Source: Hyposmocoma kahamanoa
Lineage: Eukaryota; Arthropoda; Insecta; Lepidoptera; Cosmopterigidae
Assembly (NCBI RefSeq): GCF_003589595.1
Contig: NW_020654810.1
Coordinates: 16,389,113-16,453,112, forward strand
Reading direction: 5' to 3'
Length of the DNA: 64,000 nucleotides
Shown: positions 22,255 through 34,526 of the stretch, piece after piece
Layout of the letters: every line of letters starts with the position of its first letter
Position numbering within the stretch: the stretch's first letter is position 1
The notes under the pieces: generated by a model
Database searches by the model: none
Told to the model about the DNA's origin: nothing
Seen by the model: only the letters and a program-made list of their open reading frames with translations
Position numbers and translations under genes: made by a program

Positions 22255-23339
22255 ATGTCGCTTCAATGGGGATGCTGTGAAAGCGTATCTTCCGGCGAAA
22301 ATGAGATAGACTATGCTATTTGCTCGTCTTGCAATAAAGCGTACCATTTTGATTGTTTACATATCTCCGCGGACGTACAGAGCCTCTGGAAGTGCCAGAA
22401 TTGTGTTCGCCGTAAAACACGTAATAATGAGGGCACTCCCATACGTTGCGTTGCAGAATTTTCTAAACAAGATAGCTCTACGGGGAATCCAACCAACACC
22501 AAACGATCAAGCAAGCGCCCTGCTCTACAGTCGCCGCCTCAAGATGTAGCTCAATCTCTGACGCGAGAAGATGTGTCAGAGATAGTAAGAGAAGTGATAA
22601 AGTCCGAGATGAAGGCAGCTACGGTCGAGCTTGGATCAGTTCTGCCGAACTTGTTCAGTCAGGAAATCAAAGCCTTCAAAGATGGTATAAGGGAGGTCAA
22701 GAATTCTATGGATTTTATTAATTCTGAATACGAAGACTTCAAAAGGGAGCATCGTCAGACGGCTGAGAACTTAAAATGCCTGGTCACGGAATGTATCTCG
22801 ATGCGCTCTACTATCAGTGAGCTCAACAATCGCATAAATATGTTAGAACAACAGAGCAGATCTAATAATATCGAATTGCAATGCGTACCTGAGAGTAAAA
22901 CGAAAAATATAGTTTCACTGATGATGAATATGAGTGGTTTCCTCAAATGTGAGCTTAAAGCAGAAAATATTATATATGATGCAAGACTCCCCAAAGCAAA
23001 CCGGACCAGTCCTCGACCAAGATCAATTTTATCCAACTCAGCTCTGTAAAAATACGCGACAGTCTTCTTGCTGCGGCAATAAATTATAATAAAGCTAATC
23101 CTGCGGACAAATTGAACACGAATCATATGGGTATATCTGGTGATAGACATCCTATATATATTTCGGAGCATTTGTTACCTGCTAATAAATCGCTACACGC
23201 TGCCACTAGAACTAAGGCTAAAGAGTGCAATTTTAAGTATGTATGGGTCAGGGGGGGTAAAATTTTTGTGCGTAAGAATGAAACCTTTAACTATATTATA
23301 ATCAGGGATTTAACTCCCTTGGACAAGTTAGTAAAATAA
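22255..23339 (+). pseudogene. LINE ORF1 with PHD-type zinc finger and coiled coil (one frameshift)
   Basis: Residues 7-50 have the zinc-ligand spacing of a PHD finger: CC at 7-8, CSSC at 23-26, H31, C34, then WKCQNC (C47, C50). The first ligand pair is CC instead of CxxC. Residues around 90-215 are polar and heptad-like with few prolines, as in a coiled coil used for trimerisation. After residue 264 the frame is lost near 23028 and continues in another frame (VKIRDSLLAAAINYNKANPA ... to the stop at 23339), restoring a full length of roughly 360 residues. PHD fingers in ORF1 are known for CR1-like non-LTR elements. The role is thought to be nucleic-acid or chromatin contact; this is inference for this copy. 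Confidence 0.8.
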
Positions 23340-23388
23340 GTTTGTCATATTTTATATAAATTCTTTATTTATATATATCATATTTTTT

Positions 23389-25903
23389 ATGTTGAAATTC
23401 TCGTCTTTAAATGTTTATTACCAGAATCGTAGTGGTTAAAGTTTAAGTTAATCAAAAACGGATGTTTTCTACTGTAACCTTACGTGTTCTACTTATGACG
23501 TAATAATACTAACAGAAACTTGGTTAAACCGCATTGTGGCAACGACAGAAATATTCGATAACAGATATAATATATACCGCAGGGACATAGAAACATCAGG
23601 TATTAATCATTTTAAAGACGGGGAAGGTGTGCTTATTGCAACTTCAAATCAATACAGTTCACATAGGGTTAAGGAATGGGAAAGTCAATGTGAAGATCTT
23701 TGGGTTACCCTGACTGTGCCAAGCAATGCCACCAAATTACAATTAGCAATGTGTGCTGTATATTTACCTCCTCCTGTAAACAAATCTAGAATGGAACTCT
23801 TTGTAGAAAATTGTAGTAGAGTGTCTGAATTTCAGGATTACTTTACATGGTTTGTTGGTAACTTCAATTTAGGTACAATAGATTTGGAGAATGTAAACAG
23901 TAACTCCTATAAACTGTCTCCAGTATGCCTATATATATGCAGTATAACTTTTTACGATTTTACTTTAGTAAGCAATTTAAACCGATTTAATTTTTATAAT
24001 AATAGAATGGGTAGAACACTTGACCTGGTACTCACAGATTTTAGAGTTTGCAAAGTGAGTGTTTCACAATATTCTATGTTTAACTTGGATCCTTTGCATC
24101 CAGCCTTGATCTTCCAGCTATCATTTTTGGCCGACAAAACGCTTAGACCTAATAATAGCGCAGTAAGGTTACATTTTTACAAAGCCGATTTTGACGTCAT
24201 AAATAATGCGCTAGCCGAAATTGATTGGTGTAGGTTGTTTTTGGATGTAAATGATGTCAATAAGATGCTGGATATTTTCTACTGTGAGGTCAAGCGAGTA
24301 ATCACTAAATTTTTACCGTTTATCAGGGCTAAGAATTGTAAATTCCCTTACTGGTTCTCTAGACCATTAATTAGAGCGTTAGCTGAAAAAAATAAGACTA
24401 GGTGTAGATTCAAGACATATAAGAATCCTATGGATGAAGAAGATGAAGTTGAACATTTTAACTAAACGTTGTCGAAGACTTGCTTCTGGCTGTTATAATA
24501 ACTATGTCAAACGTGTTGAGCAGTCCATTCGTTTCAATCTTAAATTTTTTTTGTCTTACGTAAAGGCAAAGAGAGGAGGCACAAGTTCATATCCTAGTAT
24601 TTTATCGTCTAACAGTGGTAGTGACATGTGTAATATGTTTGCAACGTATTTTTCGTCAGTATACGAACCTCCTGATCAACACGCGTATGATATACCAGAC
24701 CATTTGAAATGCATGTCATCCTCCAGTGATAACCTTTCTACTTTAACTTTATCACAAAATAGTGTCCTTCAGAGGTTGTGAACTTTGGATGTGACAAAGG
24801 GAGCAGGATTCGATGATATACCTTCTTTTTTCTTCGTAACTGTGCAGTAAAATTAGCTGGTCCAGTCACTTCTATATTTAATATATCGTTAAGGTTAGGT
24901 CATTTTCCTGAGCAGTGGAAAATTGCTCGTGTTATACCTATTCCCAAGTCCGGAAGCGTGGAACTTATAAATTATAGACCTATCTCCATTTTAGCAACAT
25001 TGGCAAAAGTCTTTGAACCCTTGGTTTGTCCTATTTAGCAAGCATATTTTAGTAAATATTTAAGTGAGCACCAACATGGCTTTATTAAAGAACGATCGAC
25101 AATAACGAATTTAGTTGCATTTACGGAAATGATATTTACATCTATTGATTCTCACCATCAAGCCGATGTCATATATATGGATCTTAGTAAGGCCTTCGAC
25201 AAGGTACCATATAATATACTATGTAAAAATTTTATGGTGGTTTTTTTATGGTATAGAGTTGAACGTTGCAAAGTGTACCCACATTAAATTTACTAGAAAT
25301 CTTTCACCTATCTCCACTAATTACTACATAACAGGGACACTTCTGGTTGAGTCTGATATGGTTAGAGATCTCGGTGTGATATTTGACAAAAAATTCACTT
25401 TCGTACCTCATATTGATAAAACCATAAAAAGTGGTTTCTTACTCAGAACCTGTACAGTGTTTAAGAGTTCAAAAACAAAGTTAATACTTTATAACACCTT
25501 AGTCCGTAGTATTCTGGAATACTGTACCACTGTGTGGCGTCCAAATTTCGCCACTCACTCACAGAGATTGGAGAGGATACAGAAGAGGTTTGTGAATCAT
25601 TTGGCGTTCTACACTGAACAACCTAAAATACTTCGTTCACATAAATCTAGACTCACAAAGTTCCAAATGCTGTCGTTGGAGAAGCGACAGGACATTTTAG
25701 ATATGATGTTTTTATATAAATTAGTAAATAATCAAATTAAATTCAGTTCAGTTCTGAACCTTATATTATTTAATGTTCCCCGCAGACTACCTAGATTTTA
25801 CATCAAGCTTTGCAAGCCTTTTCGCAGGACTGCTTTAGGCGCGAATTCTCCCATTGCTAGGCTTTGCCAGTTGTACAATGATCAATCACTACGCAACGAT
25901 TGA
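23389..25903 (+). pseudogene. LINE ORF2 pseudogene (endonuclease and partial reverse transcriptase)
   Basis: ORF2 probably starts at 23389 with SLNVYYQN, the usual APE endonuclease start, but soon meets stops. The endonuclease continues at 23536-24120 with YNIYRRD, GEGVLIA, CAVYLPPP, GNFNLGTIDL (normally GDFN, so the catalytic Asp is Asn), LDLVLTD and LDPLHPAL. After a frameshift near 24450 the RT appears in pieces: ARVIPIPKSGSVELINYRPI (about 24929), QHGFIKERSTITNLV and VIYMDLSKAFDKV (about 25169), which holds the first RT aspartate. At about 25230-25255 the sequence jumps to ELNVAKCTHIKFTRN and then the C-terminal part, DLGVIFDKKFTFVPHIDK, ending at 25903. The QGSxLGP and YADD blocks are missing, a deletion of roughly 130-160 codons by comparison with complete elements. 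Confidence 0.82.
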
Positions 25904-26232
25904 TTTACACTACTTCTCTGGAGTAAGAACCAAGCGCGAAATGTCGTCACCTTCCTAAAACTTAGTCACCTAATTTCTTTTATAAGCTTTCACTTAGTCT
26001 TAAGACATTAACACTATTTTTATTTGTTTTTGTAAGTGATTTATATAGTTAAATTAATGTTTACACTTTTCTTTTTGTAAGTTTCTTTTTACTCTGTAAT
26101 AATTTATTGTGCATATAGTGTCGGTCTATAATAGATTGTGCACTTAGTTTTAAGTTTTTTTTGCATGTATGTTTTCTGATATTATGTATGGTGTATCAAT
26201 TGTTGATTGACCAAATAATTTAAAAAAAAAAC

Positions 26233-27117
26233 ACACTTTTGTTACTTGGTCTAATAAAGATATGGAAATCATGCATTTAATCCACCACTGTAGTAAGAGC
26301 TACAAGATGTTAGAATTACAGTCCAATGTATCATGAAATATAATTTGTCCATAACACCGAACAACTGTAACGGGAATTATTTCAAAATATGGTTATTTTA
26401 TCGACTTTTTTATCTTACATACAACACTGTCGTCTTTTTTATTTTCAGTAAGGTTTTCAGAATACAGGGGCACATTAGTCAAAATATTTATACTGATGTA
26501 ACAAAAGAAGCTTAAAACACGAATAATGGCCACCGGTACGCAGCGGACGCCGCAAAAAGCTTACGGCTCATGGCGTGACTCACTCCTATTTGGTGCGTCA
26601 TTACTCAGCTGCGGTTGGCGAGGTAATGAGATGGTCTCTGTGCTCTGCTGCCGGTTTACTATGTAGACGAATCATTCGAAAAGCAATACCATATTTTTGC
26701 ATTCCTGGTAGTTTTATCAGATATAATCTACAAATCAGGGCTAAGGTAATGTTTTCAAATTGTGCTTTTAAATGTGAATTTAAAATCTTTGTTGCTATAA
26801 AAATATCTAGTAACTACAGGTTATTTTTTGACTGAACGTCGTCTTTGTTGCCTTTTGATTATCCTTTTTATTTTTTGAACTGTTTTTATTGGACCCAGTA
26901 AATGAGTTTTATTAACGGTGAAACATTTTTGTAAGTTCATTTTTAATTTTTTTGTTTTTTGTGGTTTGATAAAAGTGTATGTCACAGGTATAACCATTTT
27001 CCTTGCTTATATATTTATTGATTTGCTCTATATAAATTCTTCTGGTTATGGTTGAAAATAATGATAGGTTTGCTTTGTTACATTGATTAGCACAAATTAT
27101 TAACAAACACCTGATAA
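26233..27117. other. No recognised feature
   Basis: Unique-looking intron. The CpG-bearing patch at 26520-26650 has small frames only. Nothing identified. Confidence 0.45.
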
Positions 27118-27297
27118 GTGGTGAAATTTCAGGCACATAGGATTTGTCAACTTGTGTTTCAAGGTGACGGGCGCAGTGGCAGTGCTCTTCAGATTTTTAT
27201 GATTTAAAGCGCTGAGTGGTACTGCAACTGTATGGACAGGCATGTCACTTCCCCAGGTGGGTCACTTGTTCGTCCCGTAACTTGGTCTCATAAATAA
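27118..27297 (-). repeat. Family A dispersed repeat, truncated copy
   Basis: Reverse-orientation blocks: gtgaaatttcaggcacatag, ggtgacgggcgcagtggcag, gatttaaagcgctgagtggt, and cgtcccgtaacttgg followed by an A-rich end. It breaks at almost the same point as the copy at 579-762. Confidence 0.8.
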
Positions 27298-28031
27298 AAG
27301 TTACCATTATGGCGCTACGTAACTTTACAACCTCCACAGAGGGCGCTTTTAGTTAGCGAGAAATGCGGTAGTACGACGTGACGCTGTACTCCTGCACGTG
27401 GTTATAGGTACAACGGCTCACAATTGCAATCAGTCTAATATGTTGAACCGTAGGTCCATCTCATTATCATGTGCGACCGCAGGAGAATGATGGCGCGGCG
27501 CGAGAGTGCCCGTTTTGTTTGTGGTCGATTTAACGCTGAGGACAAATTGCGTGTTTGCCGCCGCAACCAGGAGATCATTCCACTACTGAGAGGTATAAAT
27601 CGACTGATTACTTTTGCACAATTTGGAACATAAAGTAAATTGTTTGGCGCGCATCAATTGATACGTGCATTGTTTAATTTGCTTCGTGGCTGTGAATGAT
27701 GGCTCTTTATTTACGTTCAACTCTGAGTTTTGATGATTCTTCCATTTATTTTTTCAGTGACATATTGTCAATTTGGAAGTAAATGTATATCTGTTTAATG
27801 ATTTCGTTTTAACTATGGCAATATCTCAATGGTATAAACTAAATAGACAGTTTCGAAATTATTTAACGTACATTTCTTAAATGCGCTGCTTTATATACTT
27901 CATATTTAGCAATAAAGTGTTCTAGATTGTTTTCTAACAGTACCACGAAGTAGATTTTATTTTAACGTTCTGGATATCATTACGAAACAACCGTAAATTA
28001 CTGACTTTTTTAAAGAATCACTTCTTGTAAA
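27298..28031. other. No recognised feature
   Basis: Moderate GC intron (27300-27590 rich in CpG) with no frame above chance. Confidence 0.45.
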
Positions 28032-28298
28032 TTTTTTTTTATAACATCTTGTGACGGTACGAGCAAGTAGTGCGCCTGATGGTAAGCTACACGCCTGTCC
28101 TTAACGTTACAGTGCCACTCAGAGCTTTAAATTGCAAAGATCTGAGACATAAGTTGACTAGTTGCCCGTAATTTCACCAGCACCCTTACTCTTGAAAACC
28201 GGAACACAGTAATGCTGACACTACTGCTTGACGGCAGAAATAGGTAAGGTGGCAGTACTACCCTGGACGAAGTCTTTCACAAGGAGATCAACTGCTAC
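28032..28298 (+). repeat. Family A dispersed repeat with small internal deletion
   Basis: gtgacggtacgagcaagtag, gatggtaagctacacgcctg, cagtgccactcagagcttta, then a direct jump from gatctgag to acataagttgac that skips the 'cactgccactgc' block, followed by caccagcaccctta, actactgcttgacggcagaa and the aaggagatcaactgctac end. Confidence 0.87.
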
Positions 28299-29952
28299 AA
28301 AAACTGGGGTACATTCCTACATCTATATTTTCAAATAGTACTATAACGTTAGAACTGAGATAAAAAAACAAGTAAGATTCCTGTATCTATGGTAAGAACT
28401 CTTTAAGTTCATATTTGTTTCCTTGTCGAAAACGGACTAACTCTTGGTTTCATCCTCTTAACAAGAAAGTAATCTGTCGACCTCCATCGCGATAACGGGA
28501 TTTTTATGTAACAAACTCGAGTCGCGCCTACCCTCACCTAGCCCGAGGCTCTTTTAAGAAATTCTCTCGCTGTCAGATTCTACTAAGGATTCAGCGTAAT
28601 ATACATTTTGCTGTGTTGGAATTACAGCTGTATTCTCATGCAACATAAAATCGGCATAAAGGCGACGCCCATGAAAATTCTCGGATGGAAACCTATAGCC
28701 TTTATTTAGTTGGCTCCAATGTAACAATCCACTGAAAGTTTTACTGTCGACAGTTCCAGCTCCGTCGTTTCATAAGCGAAGCACCCGTAAAGTGTAACAG
28801 GGTATAACGCAATGCACCCCACCCGGCAAGACAAATTCGTATTCCATGAGACACGAAACACGTCCCCAAACAAACTTGCAGGCGTTTACAAAATTGAGAA
28901 ACATTTTTTGCCAGCGTTTCATCCACTATTGGTTTACTTGCGAACAAAGTACGATGTCGACCTCAAAATGTACCCGCGCCAGAAGCTAAATGGTTATTTT
29001 TACTCGTTGTTTATATAAATTTCATGACACTGGCTTTGCTTAGGTCATTCATTTCAAGCACATGGACAAGTCTAGACAGCTGACTAACGTGAGCACTTAA
29101 CTTTTCACTTGTCTCCTGAAGTTTTAGGAGACCTATGAATTAGTATAACATCAGCTGCATGTTACTTACTTATATGAGTATTTCATAGAGACGTTGACAT
29201 TGTTGTATTTAACTGCATAATATTGTTAAACCACACGAAAATTATGTACAAGTATAGCATATAAGGCGGGCGTACAACACGTATGCCACTAAATTTTAGT
29301 TAAAGTCGTTCCGGCAACAGGTGCTCGGGATGTGCCCGGTGGAGACTCGTAATTATCATCACTCTACTACACACTGTCTATTATATAAGTACAGAACGAG
29401 AGGAAGCTATTCAGATTACTAGAGGTTGAAAGGGATGGCTAGAATTGAAATCGATAAAGGATGGTTAAGCTGAGATATGAATACTACTAATAGTCTTCGA
29501 AAATACTTACAATGGGTTTTTTTTGGATTGTCATAATTGGGTGGTTACTATTACGTATATGCGGTGGTACCTAATTACTATTAACAACATTTTCGTCACC
29601 CAGCCAAAGCATGAAATTTGTCGGTACTGTAAATAGCACTCCAGATCGAGCATCAAATATTAACTGCTCCGCCCGAATATGTTTCGGCAATACGCATGGA
29701 TCATTAATCCAATAACCGCAGAATATTAATGCCCAATTTTAAATGGACATTTTAAAACAATTTTAATTAACTATTTTATAGCTTAAATTTAAATGACAGC
29801 TTGGATTTTAAATACCTTTTGATCACTGCCCTACCACAAATAGCTGCGTTTTCATTAAATACTGTTTTTTAACAAAATACACATATACTATATTGTATAT
29901 TCCTGCGAACGCTCACAAAAGGTGAGATTGTTCCCAAGCGTGAAGATATCAA
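28299..29952. other. No recognised feature
   Basis: Mixed intron. The frames at 28741-29018 (68 codons on both strands) have no family resemblance. Confidence 0.45.
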
Positions 29953-30254
29953 TTTTTTTATGATACCAAGTGAAGAGACGAATAAGTCGTGTCTCTGGTG
30001 GCAAGTGACTCGCCCGTCCACGACAATTGTAGGGCCAATCAGTGCTTTAAATCACAAAAACCCGAGAGACATCACCACCGCGCCCATCACTCCGAGACAC
30101 AAGTTGACAAGTCTCATATGCCTGTTTTATCACCAGCACTCTTACCCTTCAAAACTGGAACGCAGCAATGCACACATTACTGCTTAGCGCCAGAAACAGA
30201 TAACATGGCAGTACTACCCTGTAGGAACAGTTTCGGAAGGAGCTCTACTGACAC
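29953..30254 (+). repeat. Family A dispersed repeat, near full-length copy
   Basis: tttttttatgataccaagtg, agacgaataagtcgtgt, the cgcccgtccacgacaattgt block, gtgctttaaatcac, gacacaagttgacaagtctc, tcaccagcactcttaccctt, cattactgcttagcgccaga and the ggagctctactgacac end. Two overlapping + frames (75 and 96 codons) are in it; with so many related copies lacking them they are not genes. Confidence 0.87.
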
Positions 30255-30309
30255 TCTATGGTTATTCACGGCTAGATGAATTGGCGGCATTTTACCTACT
30301 CTTGCAAAT

Positions 30310-30829
30310 TAGTTGCAAAACTTGCATCGTATGAGAATCGTTTGGAACATTTTAAGATGGCTACACTAGAAACCCGTAGAAAAGTGATTGATTTGACCTT
30401 TATCAAAAGAATTGTCTCAGGCATTATTGATTGCCCTGGTCTGCTCTCTTAAACAGACTTCCTTATTCCGCGACAATTGCCTAGGTCTGGTTGTAATAGG
30501 CTCTTGCATAGACCAAGATGTCGCACAAATTCGAGGCTACATTGTTTCTTATCACGAGCAATGATACTGTATGAGGAGTATCAGAGTGAAATTCATCTAA
30601 ATTGTGCTTCCATTTCTATAATAAAGAAAGTGATGTGATAAGTTTGTATTTAAGTTTATAATGATTGTACTTTTGTATCGTCATGCCTAACCAAATATTA
30701 TTGTATTTCTTTTAGTGCATGCTGTGCACTTTAAGTAATGGGACACTTAGTTTAAAACTATAGTGTCTGTATACCTGCATAATTATAGTGTACCCATTGT
30801 TGTGAGAGCCTGATTAAATAAATAAATAG
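30310..30829 (+). mobile_element. LINE 3' end: ORF2 C-terminus plus 3' UTR
   Basis: Pieces in + frames read YENRFEHFKMATLETRRKVI, DLTFIKRIVSGIIDCPGLLS and then, after a stop, TDFLIPRQLPRSGCNR and HRPRCRTNSRLH. This is the order seen at the C-terminus of CR1/Jockey-type ORF2. The LINE at 25640-25900 has the corresponding LEKRQDILDMMFLYKLVNNQ and FNVPRRLPRF. The 3' UTR ends with gagcctgattaaataaataa, a typical 3' tail. 5'-truncated insertion, adjacent to the family A copy that ends at 30254. Confidence 0.72.
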
Positions 30830-33209
30830 ATGTATATTGCGTTTCGTTATATAAAAGAGTTTTAATAAATCTGCATGGTTTAAGTACTATTAAGGACGTG
30901 TATATTCCACGGATGCAAGTTTCCAATCGACTAACGCCGCGTCGAAAATGTTGTGGCGTCGACATCACTACATTTACACATTTTGCGCACTTGTCAATTA
31001 AATGTCACGTGCGATTCGTTGTGAATTAACCCAGTTGGTTGCGAATATCAGCCGGCCGAATGGAAATTTGCATAAAAAACACATATACCTACTGAACCCG
31101 ACAATAGCGCAGATGTGTTTCATTTTAGTGCGGCGATGTTTGGATATCCGCGATAGTCATGATTTGGATAGCTTTTTGTTAGAATGTAGAATTATAGCCT
31201 CGTTTTCATGACAGGGCAACGCGGCGTAGATTTATTCGACGGTTTTCGAAATCGAACACAATGTTGTCTAAACACTGGACGATTGTGGGATGATAGATTG
31301 AAAAAACTACCTACTTATTTTGATTATTATTTATTTTATTTAAACTTACATTTTTAGGCATACGGCAATTAAATGATTCATCAAATCCATGGTTGGAAAA
31401 TAAATACTGCGAACCCTCTGAATTGTAAGCTGTAAAAAAGTATTCCTTTGTTTTTTATTTTCCCTTCCAAGTACATAAACAATTGTGTTGGTATGTAAGT
31501 ATTTTATCAGCGCCGCTAACCATTAAGCCTTCAAGTTTTTGATGGGGCCGACCGAAGCGTCCATAAATCGGAGGAGGCTGTGCACGCAACGAATGTGTGC
31601 GGCGCGCAGATTTATACGTTTGTCTTACCTTACGTCCAGTAGCAGACAAAAATATTACTGCCCATGGTAAATAGTCGCCTACGAACGATACTTTGAACAA
31701 ATAACAACAGAAAAAGCAATAGTTGCCTAACGTATAAACGATGAATCATTGGAGAAAACAAAATTATTTCGAAAATTTAAGCACATAAACTCACTCGCTG
31801 TTTGAATAGTAAAGATCCAAGTTCTTTAGAGAAAGTTTGATTAGTACTGGACGTAGCACTTTGTGAAAAAGGCCCTTGGAGTATTTAAAAATCACCGCAT
31901 TGGCGAGATTGTGATGTATCAATCGAGAATTAATTTAAACTTTGCAGGCCAAAGCGAGCAGCACACGGCCCTAAGGGACCAAACGGACATGAAATCGAAG
32001 AGAATGTTATAATTGACTCACAACACGCGAACAGCAATCCAAGCGACCTTCACAAAATGCTCAAATATCAACTCTACTAAATCGGCCTACCGATCAAATT
32101 GGATTGCAACACCGCGCACTTTGAATTTCATTTTCGCTCGGACACAACTAAGCTGGTGTCGTGGATAGTCTAACACTCACTTAGTAGGTGCTTCACAAAA
32201 GTAATTTGCGTAGCTGGTGGCCGATCATTTATATCTTGCCGCATTTACATATTTAATTAACGTTTTGCCATATTATTATCCTGGGTGCAAAACATGTTTT
32301 GTTTCAACAGGCTACTGGTAAGTGGATTTATTGGCAGTAGAACGAGAAGTCGCTCGTATGTTTGCGATAATGGTTTTGTAAATTAAACCCGTTATGCGAC
32401 GTGGTTTTACGTTATTGTTATAGCGTTTGTTACGCGTCCTCGTTAATTTAGCGCTTTCTCTTTTTGTTTTCATTAACAATGACACGTTAATAACGAAGTT
32501 AGTGTCATTAAAGCTGTGATAAATTTTATGCGACCGTTTAGTGTTTAACCCTCGGAACCAACAACAGACTTGCTTGGTAGTTAGTGCGTAGTAGTAGTCA
32601 GGTTTCATGTCGGCCAGACGTCGCTACCCCCATAGAGGTTGCCGGTATCCGTCGGTAGTGACAGCCCCGCACCTCCATGGGCTTTTCTGCTCAACCCCAA
32701 CACTATAGAGTGCTAAATTAAAAACGTCAATCAGACTGTAGCTTTCACTGATAAATCGTCGGTCCCATTATTCGTAGCTATTAATTGCATTGCCTTAATT
32801 GTGTTCATTCGTTCACGTTTCATTGTAAGAAAATTAATGAAGTAACCATTTTAATTCCATTGTAAGGTTGATGTACTGTTAATGACCTGAAACCTAAATA
32901 CCTAAATAAAGAGTAATTTAAATATTTCACAAATGCGAATTACAAATCTTTTGTTTATGGAAATACTATTCTCACCTCACTAGCTCGGAGAGGTTTTCTT
33001 TCTCATTAGAAATCTGCGCGTAAAAGCGTTTTTGGAAATCGAACTTGACGATGGACTGTGGTGGTGGTGTTTTGCATCTTGTGCCTTGAAACCCTCGCTA
33101 TTTTTCAATCTTAGCTTCCTTCGCTTGCTCAGGTTTCAATACAAACACTCGCGTCAAACAAAAACTTTGCAGCCTTGCATAACATATAACTATTTTTTGG
33201 ATCGAATTA
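30830..33209. other. No recognised feature
   Basis: Intron with small frames only (up to 98 codons at 32312-32608, minus). The block 32600-32720 is GC-richer and could be a repeat fragment, but I cannot name it. Confidence 0.4.
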
Positions 33210-33600
33210 TTTTTTTATGATACCAAATCACAATCACAAAAGACAAACAAATCGTGCGCTAAGAGTTAAGCGAAATGCATAACATTTGCAGTGCTACTCA
33301 GAGCTTTAAATCGCAAGGATCTGAGGGGCACTGCCACTGTGCCCGACACCCTGAGACATAAGTTGACAAGTCTTTTTTTGAAGTCTGCCTTATAAAGTTT
33401 AAATAAATACGGCCACTACGTCCGTGATCTCTGAAACATAAGATGACAGTCCCTTGTGGTTGTAATTTCACCAGCACCCTTTTACTGTTCAAAACTGGAA
33501 AAAAAAAGAAAAAAAAATGCATTACTGCTTGGCGACAAATATAGATAAGGTTGCAGTGCTTTCCTGGACGAACTCATTCACAAGGGACTCTACTGCTACT
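33210..33600 (+). repeat. Family A dispersed repeat carrying an insertion
   Basis: Regular family A blocks from ttttttatgataccaaa to the gactctactgctact end. At about 33370-33440, between gttgacaagtc and atgacagtcccttgtgg, lies about 70 nt of extra sequence that ends in a copy of 'ctctgaaacataagatgac', a near repeat of 'ccctgagacataagttgaca'. An A-rich run (about 33499-33518) replaces part of the next block. Confidence 0.85.
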
Positions 33601-34243
33601 TAATATTATAGACAAGTTACATTGGCAAATATTGTTTCGGCAATAGATAACCCAAGGCTTACAAAGTTATTAAGAGGAATTTTTTAACAAAAAATTCTTC
33701 AAAGTACTTTTTATTATGAGTATTTGAGTAATAAAAATTAACATTTGCGTTGTAAAATATCCTTGTAATCATTCTAACAATAGCCCGAGGTTGTTTTCAT
33801 GTCCGCAAAGGCCCTCGATTAATTTCGTCTTTAATAAAAAAATGTGTAAAAATTTACTTACAAGCTACCCTATTCAGGAAAAGGATGGAATTTAGAAAAT
33901 AAAACTGGGCAAATGCTTTACATTTATTAGGGCTAGAAAATTTTGGGTTATATTAAAAAAGCAGTCTATTATTTTGCCACGTTCATTTGAGGTATTTTGT
34001 ATACATTTTTAATATCATAACACGAGTTTGTGACATCTACATAACACGATGAGATAACAAGATTCACAAGAAATAATGCAGTAGAAATTGAGAGTTGTTC
34101 CATGAAAAAGACGCTAAGTGCGTAATCCAACTAATTATTTGAATTTAAACTGCATCGTAATTGCAAATTAGAAAAAGAATGCTGTCGAAAAGCAGTTTGA
34201 ATAGGCGCATTCCAAATTTTTTTAACTTTATATACCATTTATA
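33601..34243. other. No recognised feature
   Basis: AT-rich intron between two family A copies only 0.64 kb apart. Confidence 0.5.
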
Positions 34244-34526
34244 CTTTTTTATGACACCAAGAGACGGAATGAAGAAGTCGTGCGTCTGATGGTAACCGAA
34301 TGCCTACCCATGACAGTTGCAGTACCATTCAGAGCTTTAAATCGTAACGATCTTAGGGGCGGTGCCAATGCGCACATTACGCTAACACATAAAGTTGGCA
34401 AGCCTTCTGTCAAGCACTTAGCCTTCAAAACCGGAACACAGTAATGCTCATATTAACGCTTGGCGGCAAAAACAGGTAAGCAGTACTTCCCTGGGCGTAC
34501 TCTTTGACAAGGAGCTCTACTGCTTA
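34244..34526 (+). repeat. Family A dispersed repeat, diverged copy
   Basis: ttttttatgacaccaagaga, agaagtcgtgcgtctgatgg, cagagctttaaatcgtaacg, ccttcaaaaccggaacacag, cttggcggcaaaaacaggta and the caaggagctctactgctta end. Confidence 0.85.

Larger units (their letters stand above)
22050..26232 (+). mobile_element. CR1/Jockey-like non-LTR retrotransposon, internally deleted
   Basis: It has a two-ORF layout with a PHD-finger ORF1, an ORF2 with endonuclease and RT, a short AT-rich 3' UTR and a terminal A-run at 26221-26230. The 5' border is a guess: the 200 bp before ORF1 have a different, GC-richer composition that fits a LINE 5' UTR. No target duplication was identified. The element carries several frameshifts and stops and has lost the RT core, so it cannot move on its own. 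Confidence 0.8.

Noticed and set aside
22755..23171. 138-codon minus frame.
   Set aside because: Antisense shadow of LINE ORF1.
29960..30279. Overlapping 75- and 96-codon + frames.
   Set aside because: They lie in a family A repeat whose other copies have no such frames.
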